Source of the DNA: Dehalococcoidia bacterium
GTDB taxonomy: Bacteria; Chloroflexota; Dehalococcoidia; Dehalococcoidales; Fen-1064
Direction: 5' to 3'
Assembly (NCBI GenBank): GCA_030691775.1
Contig: JAUYDN010000036.1
Location: forward strand, 1-15,203
Length of the DNA: 15,203 nucleotides
Part shown: in pieces, positions 12,780-15,203 of the stretch
How the letters are laid out: each line of letters begins with the position of its first letter
Position numbering within the stretch: position 1 is the first letter of the stretch
The notes under the pieces: model-generated
Told to the model about the DNA's origin: nothing
What the model saw: only the letters and a program-made list of their open reading frames with translations
Databases searched by the model: none
Made by a program: the position numbers and the translations under genes

Positions 12780-13238
12780 ATGGGTAAGGGGCCCGAAGGG
12801 TCAAAGAAAATTGACCCTGACAGAGGTGCTCCACAGACCGATATAAACTTCGAATATAAGGAAGCTCTTGCCCGGGCTACGGCACGTGAGCGTGCTGAAA
12901 GAATCATAAGCCGCATGGTGGTAAGCGGGGCTGACGTTAGCGAAGAACAGGCCGATAGAATTTTCAACCGTGAACTAAAGAAGTTAAGCCGGAAGTTTAG
13001 TCATATGCGCTATCATTCATTTTTGATGTACTTTGGAACACTCAAACGGCTGGGATGGGTTGAACCCGCCGGACAAAGTGAGATGTCTTCAATTCAAGGA
13101 AACTATCCACAGGCTCCGGGGCGGACTTACTACCGTCTTACGAAGAAGGGCATTGAAGCTGGGGATGATTTCTGGTCCAACCCACTGTTTACGCTGTACC
13201 CAGAAATCGGCCCCAGCCATCTGAAGAAGGCTGATTAA
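12780..13238 (+). CDS. Winged-helix-like protein of mobile element, unknown function
   Basis: A 152-residue protein last in the rightward operon. The C-terminal half reads like a winged helix: HSFLMYFGTLKRLGWVEPAG, then a wing with PGRTYYRLTKKGIEAGDDF. The middle is a charged helix (EALARATARERAERIISRMV). I do not recognise a named family; PadR/MarR-like regulators share the general form. The start is uncertain: ATG 12780 has GAGAG six bases upstream, while an in-frame GTG at 12708 would overlap the recombinase end and add 24 codons unlike the rest. Probably a regulator or DNA-binding partner in the same system. Confidence 0.7.
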   Translation: MGKGPEGSKKIDPDRGAPQTDINFEYKEALARATARERAERIISRMVVSGADVSEEQADRIFNRELKKLSRKFSHMRYHSFLMYFGTLKRLGWVEPAGQSEMSSIQGNYPQAPGRTYYRLTKKGIEAGDDFWSNPLFTLYPEIGPSHLKKAD

Positions 13239-13387
13239 CTGTAGCCGGCGTCACCCCCACTTCTTCGGGCATCCCAATTTACTACAATGTTACCTGAGTC
13301 CGAAAAGTGATTCATACAATTCATACCCTGTTACAATTCTTTGACAGTAGCTAAGCTATGTTCAACGAAGCCGGCAATCCGACTACT

Positions 13388-13807
13388 TTACCTATAAGGA
13401 CTTAAAGCAAGCGAAATTATGGCATCAAGAATGCTCTGAACCCTTTCCTCCTTCGAAGCAATAACTACCGACCTCTGAATATAGCTCTGAGCTCCCGCCT
13501 TGCAACTTCTGAGTATGTCCTCTCTCTCGTCTGAGACGGTGAGTACGGCCACCGAAATGTCTTCCAGTCTTTCTTCACCCCTCATCCGTTCAAGCACCTC
13601 AATACCGCTGACCTTCGGGAATCTTAAGTCAAGCAGGATTACATCAGGCTTGGGATACTCCGTCTCGTTCACATAGCCAGCCCCGTTAAATAGAAAGTCA
13701 AGGACTTCCTCCCCATCTTTAACCCAGAAGAGCCGGTGTCTTAGCATCCCATCTTCCAGGACCCGCTTGACCAGCAGGGCGTGCTCCTCGGTGTCTTCTA
13801 CCAGCAA
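13388..13807 (-). CDS. Response-regulator receiver protein (Rcp/CheY-like), start disrupted
   Basis: Stand-alone receiver domain of the Rcp1 type with no output domain; it would take a phosphoryl group and act by protein contact. Numbered from the TTG at 13807: acidic pair E4/D5, phospho-acceptor D60 in VILLDLRFPKVSG, switch T90 in VAVLTVS. The conserved Lys of YxxKP is replaced in SYIQRS, which may weaken phosphorylation. The TTG start is poor. A much better start is ATG at 13832 (GAGGAGG seven bases upstream) encoding MTEPKK, but it is one base out of frame: removing one A from the A6 run at 13812-13817 gives MTEPKKNILLVEDTEEH, the normal receiver N-terminus. So the gene is either frameshifted, rescued by slippage on the A-run, or a sequencing error. 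It overlaps the previous receiver gene by ten bases. Confidence 0.78.
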   Translation of the reverse strand: MLVEDTEEHALLVKRVLEDGMLRHRLFWVKDGEEVLDFLFNGAGYVNETEYPKPDVILLDLRFPKVSGIEVLERMRGEERLEDISVAVLTVSDEREDILRSCKAGAQSYIQRSVVIASKEERVQSILDAIISLALSPYR

Positions 13808-14211
13808 GATATTTTTTCTTCGGTTCGGTCATGTTTCTGCCTCCTCAGCGCGTCCCTGAGGCGCAACTTCATGCCCTCAGGTGATACCGGCTTTTCTATG
13901 TAGCCCCAGGCTCCTGCCCTCACCGCTTCAACGACCACCTCCAGGAGGCCCGGCTGGTCCGGAATCATGACGATAAAACCGGATAGCGGGGTGCTCTTTT
14001 GCGCCGCCCGGATTAGTGCAAAGTCGTCTACATCAGCGATGGCGATGTCTACCACGACGACATCGGGCTTCAACTCCAGACACTTCACTGATGCTTCCTT
14101 ATTGTCTTTAGCAGTTGCGATGACATCAAAATTTAACGACTCCAGCTGAATCTTGAGCATGGTTCTCATAAACACTGAGCCATCTGCGACGAGTACCTTC
14201 GGTCTTTCCAT
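13798..14211 (-). CDS. Response-regulator receiver protein (CheY-like)
   Basis: A 137-residue single receiver domain. It shows strand 1 VLVADGS with Asp10, phospho-acceptor D55 in VVVVDIAIAD, and Lys107 in YIEKPVSPEG. The usual Ser/Thr switch after strand 4 is Pro84 (IVMIPDQ), and one of the usual two acidic residues near Asp10 is Ala9, so signalling is likely altered or it may act without classical switching. There is no DNA-binding domain. ATG at 14211 has AAGGAG about seven bases upstream, inside the end of the upstream mini-ORF. The C-terminus after LRRQKHDRTEE depends on the same A6 run that disrupts the next gene. Confidence 0.85.
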   Translation of the reverse strand: MERPKVLVADGSVFMRTMLKIQLESLNFDVIATAKDNKEASVKCLELKPDVVVVDIAIADVDDFALIRAAQKSTPLSGFIVMIPDQPGLLEVVVEAVRAGAWGYIEKPVSPEGMKLRLRDALRRQKHDRTEEKISCW

Positions 14212-14215
14212 ACAA

Positions 14216-14359
14216 CTACTCCTTTCTACCCTTGCGACTGGCCAGCGTGAAGCAAACCGTGGTACCCTTATTACCCTCGTTTTCTACCCATACTCTGTCA
14301 CCATATGGAACTTTGAACTGGCTTGCCGCAAAATGGTTGACTGTTAAATCCCTGCCCAC
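14216..14359 (-). CDS. Mini-ORF resembling the C-terminal end of a histidine kinase
   Basis: A 47-codon frame with GTG start (14359) and an excellent AAGGAGG eight bases upstream. The second half, PYGDRVWVENEGNKGTTVCF followed by TLASRKGRKE, aligns with the last strands of HATPase_c domains (typically GGRVWVESEGKGSTFYFTLP). N, G1 boxes and the rest of a kinase are absent, so it has no ATPase activity by itself. It ends four bases before the first receiver gene and carries that gene's ribosome-binding site. It is either a relic of a deleted kinase that regained a start, or a real small protein that delivers ribosomes to, or interacts with, the receivers. Confidence 0.5.
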   Translation of the reverse strand: MGRDLTVNHFAASQFKVPYGDRVWVENEGNKGTTVCFTLASRKGRKE

Positions 14360-14394
14360 TTTTTAATCCTCCTTCCGTTTGCCGATTGTTTACT

Positions 14395-14438
14395 GCATCC
14401 TAAAGCAATGCTAGCAGCCCGATGCTAAACAATGCCTA
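14395..14438. repeat. Imperfect direct repeats upstream of the receiver operon
   Basis: GCATCCTAAAGCAATGCTA (14395-14413) and GATGCTAAACAATGCCTA (14421-14438) share the pattern GATGC/CATCC-TAAA-CAATGC with a 25-base period; a partial third copy, GCATCCAAAATAAA, begins at 14448. They lie 40-90 bases upstream of the mini-ORF on its 5' side. They may be binding sites for a regulator; there is no direct evidence. Confidence 0.4.
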
Positions 14439-14578
14439 AATTTAACCGCATCCAAAATAAATTTTCCCTAAATGATGTAAACAGCGATGTATACTACCCC
14501 TATCCTAAGTTCCAAGATACCCGCCGAAGCGCCCGGCCACAATAGCAATAAGGTCAGGGTAATGCAAGTACTTTAGTA

Positions 14579-14824
14579 CTAATACATGGTTACACTAAGT
14601 TCATACGCCAGAGGACGACCAAGCCTAGTAGGGAAATTCCTATCGAGCAAGCCAGCCTCGACCAGTATCAAGAAAACGGGAAATCCCCAGCCAATGGCAA
14701 CATCTTTCAAGACCGTCTCGATTGATACCGTCATGATTGCCTTAGCTTTGGATACGTCAAAGTATTTGGAGTAGACTGAAAGCAGCACAAGTCCTTTGTA
14801 TTCAACGCGGACTAACCTCAGCAT
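14579..14824 (-). CDS. Hypothetical small ORF, doubtful
   Basis: An 81-codon frame overlapping the end of the upstream gene by 23 bases. No ribosome-binding site precedes the ATG at 14824. A hydrophobic run (GWGFPVFLILVEAGLL) could be a membrane segment. No family is recognised. It could be a real small membrane protein, the frameshifted continuation of the gene before it, or chance. Confidence 0.3.
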   Translation of the reverse strand: MLRLVRVEYKGLVLLSVYSKYFDVSKAKAIMTVSIETVLKDVAIGWGFPVFLILVEAGLLDRNFPTRLGRPLAYELSVTMY

Positions 14825-15188
14825 ACAATTCTGGAATTATTACCCAGTCTTCCTGCCACGTCTGGGGGTCAGCAGAAATAAGCGAATAGCCTCCCCCGAT
14901 TATAGAAACCGAATAGCTATCGGTGGTCAAACCTTCCAAAAGGAACTTCGCTACCCCATTGTCCAAGTCCAAGATGCGGTAACTCGATGTCATTGCAGCC
15001 TCCTCGGATTTTTCGACGTAAATCTTCATATTGAGATACCGATATGCTTTGCTTAGCGCACTAACGTTTGTCAGATACACGGTCACCACCAAGTCACCAT
15101 TATAATCGGCGCGCGGGGTTATCCTGAACAACTTACCTATGGGGACTTCACCCGAATTGTGCCGCAGTACCACCGACCAACCCGGCAT
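14802..15188 (-). CDS. Hypothetical protein, beta-rich
   Basis: A 128-residue protein of no recognised family. Alternating hydrophobic residues (WSVVLRHNSG, DLVVTVYLTNVSAL, AKFLLEGLTTDSYSVSIIGG) suggest a beta-sandwich; there is no signal peptide or membrane segment. ATG at 15188 is preceded by GAGGAG at six bases, so this start is preferred over the TTG two codons upstream. It ends with a Trp-rich segment (QTWQEDWVIIPELY). It may belong to an operon continuing beyond the right edge. Confidence 0.6.
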   Translation of the reverse strand: MPGWSVVLRHNSGEVPIGKLFRITPRADYNGDLVVTVYLTNVSALSKAYRYLNMKIYVEKSEEAAMTSSYRILDLDNGVAKFLLEGLTTDSYSVSIIGGGYSLISADPQTWQEDWVIIPELYAEVSPR

Positions 15189-15203
15189 TGGCAACTCCTC
15201 GGT

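Larger units (their letters stand above)
9541..13240. mobile_element. Putative compact integrative element with two tyrosine recombinases
   Basis: Between the tRNA-Thr gene and the response-regulator operon lie six genes in two divergent operons. All are recombinases or small DNA-binding proteins: HTH plus integrase leftward; excisionase-like HTH, RHH/zinc protein, zinc-ribbon recombinase and winged-helix-like protein rightward. There is no replication initiator, relaxase, capsid or visible cargo. The integrase at the edge, next to tRNA genes, is the typical layout of an integrated element. I could not find a duplicated attachment core, so both boundaries are estimates; the right end may lie further on. 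Confidence 0.55.

Noticed and set aside
14586..14774. 62-codon plus-strand frame
   Set aside because: Antisense to the doubtful minus-strand ORF, without a ribosome-binding site or family.
1..15203. CRISPR array
   Set aside because: No regularly spaced repeats of 24-40 bases and no cas genes are seen.

Overview
The window is 15.2 kb of bacterial chromosome of intermediate GC content: several metabolic and regulatory loci separated by mobile-element debris. No strict taxonomic marker is present. The mix (TPP-riboswitch-controlled pyrimidine/thiamine uptake operon, MFE-2-like SDR, Rcp-like response regulators, tRNAs with encoded CCA) would suit a Chloroflexota (Dehalococcoidia-like) or Gram-positive-type anaerobe from a metagenome. 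That assignment is a guess.

Left part (1-3300). After about 500 bases with no convincing gene comes an AT-rich toxin-antitoxin pair of the VapBC45 type (HTH plus DUF433 antitoxin, PIN-like toxin). It has its own sigma-70-like promoter and a near-perfect 11-bp inverted repeat in its leader. A minus-strand SDR dehydrogenase follows, then the 5' fragment of an IS5/IS1182-type transposase with one surviving terminal repeat.

Thiamine operon (3306-8111, minus strand). In transcription order: candidate promoter, TPP riboswitch, intrinsic terminator, thiamine pyrophosphokinase, MTH1187-family thiamine-binding protein, ABC permease, THI5/ThiY-like binding lipoprotein, SAM-dependent methyltransferase, two previously unlisted small ORFs, and the ABC ATPase. 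From the methyltransferase to the ATPase the stop and start codons overlap in series (TGATG, TAATG, GTGA). This is the main reason to treat the two small ORFs (53 and 41 codons) as real. The operon probably imports a thiamine pyrimidine precursor and makes TPP, under TPP feedback.

Junk and tRNA hotspot (8112-9475). A decayed enoyl-CoA hydratase/carnitinyl-CoA dehydratase fragment with an in-frame TGA is followed by the N-terminal remnant of a tyrosine integrase, a cluster of GACAA/TTGTC repeats, and the minus-strand genes for tRNA-Lys(TTT) and tRNA-Thr(CGT).

Compact mobile element (about 9541-13240). Two divergent operons share a control region with two strong promoters, one a perfect TTGACA-17-TATAAT. 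The leftward operon encodes an HTH protein and a full-length tyrosine integrase. The rightward operon encodes an excisionase-like HTH protein, a small RHH/zinc-finger-like protein, a second tyrosine recombinase that lacks the N-terminal domain and carries a four-cysteine zinc ribbon beside its catalytic hairpin, and a winged-helix-like protein. No replication, capsid or obvious cargo gene is seen.

Right part (13388-15203, minus strand). A two-component remnant or mini-operon consists of a 47-codon ORF resembling only the last strand of a histidine-kinase ATPase domain, then two response-regulator receiver proteins. The second receiver appears to have lost its natural ATG by one extra A in an A6 run. 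Two unrecognised ORFs lie at the right edge.
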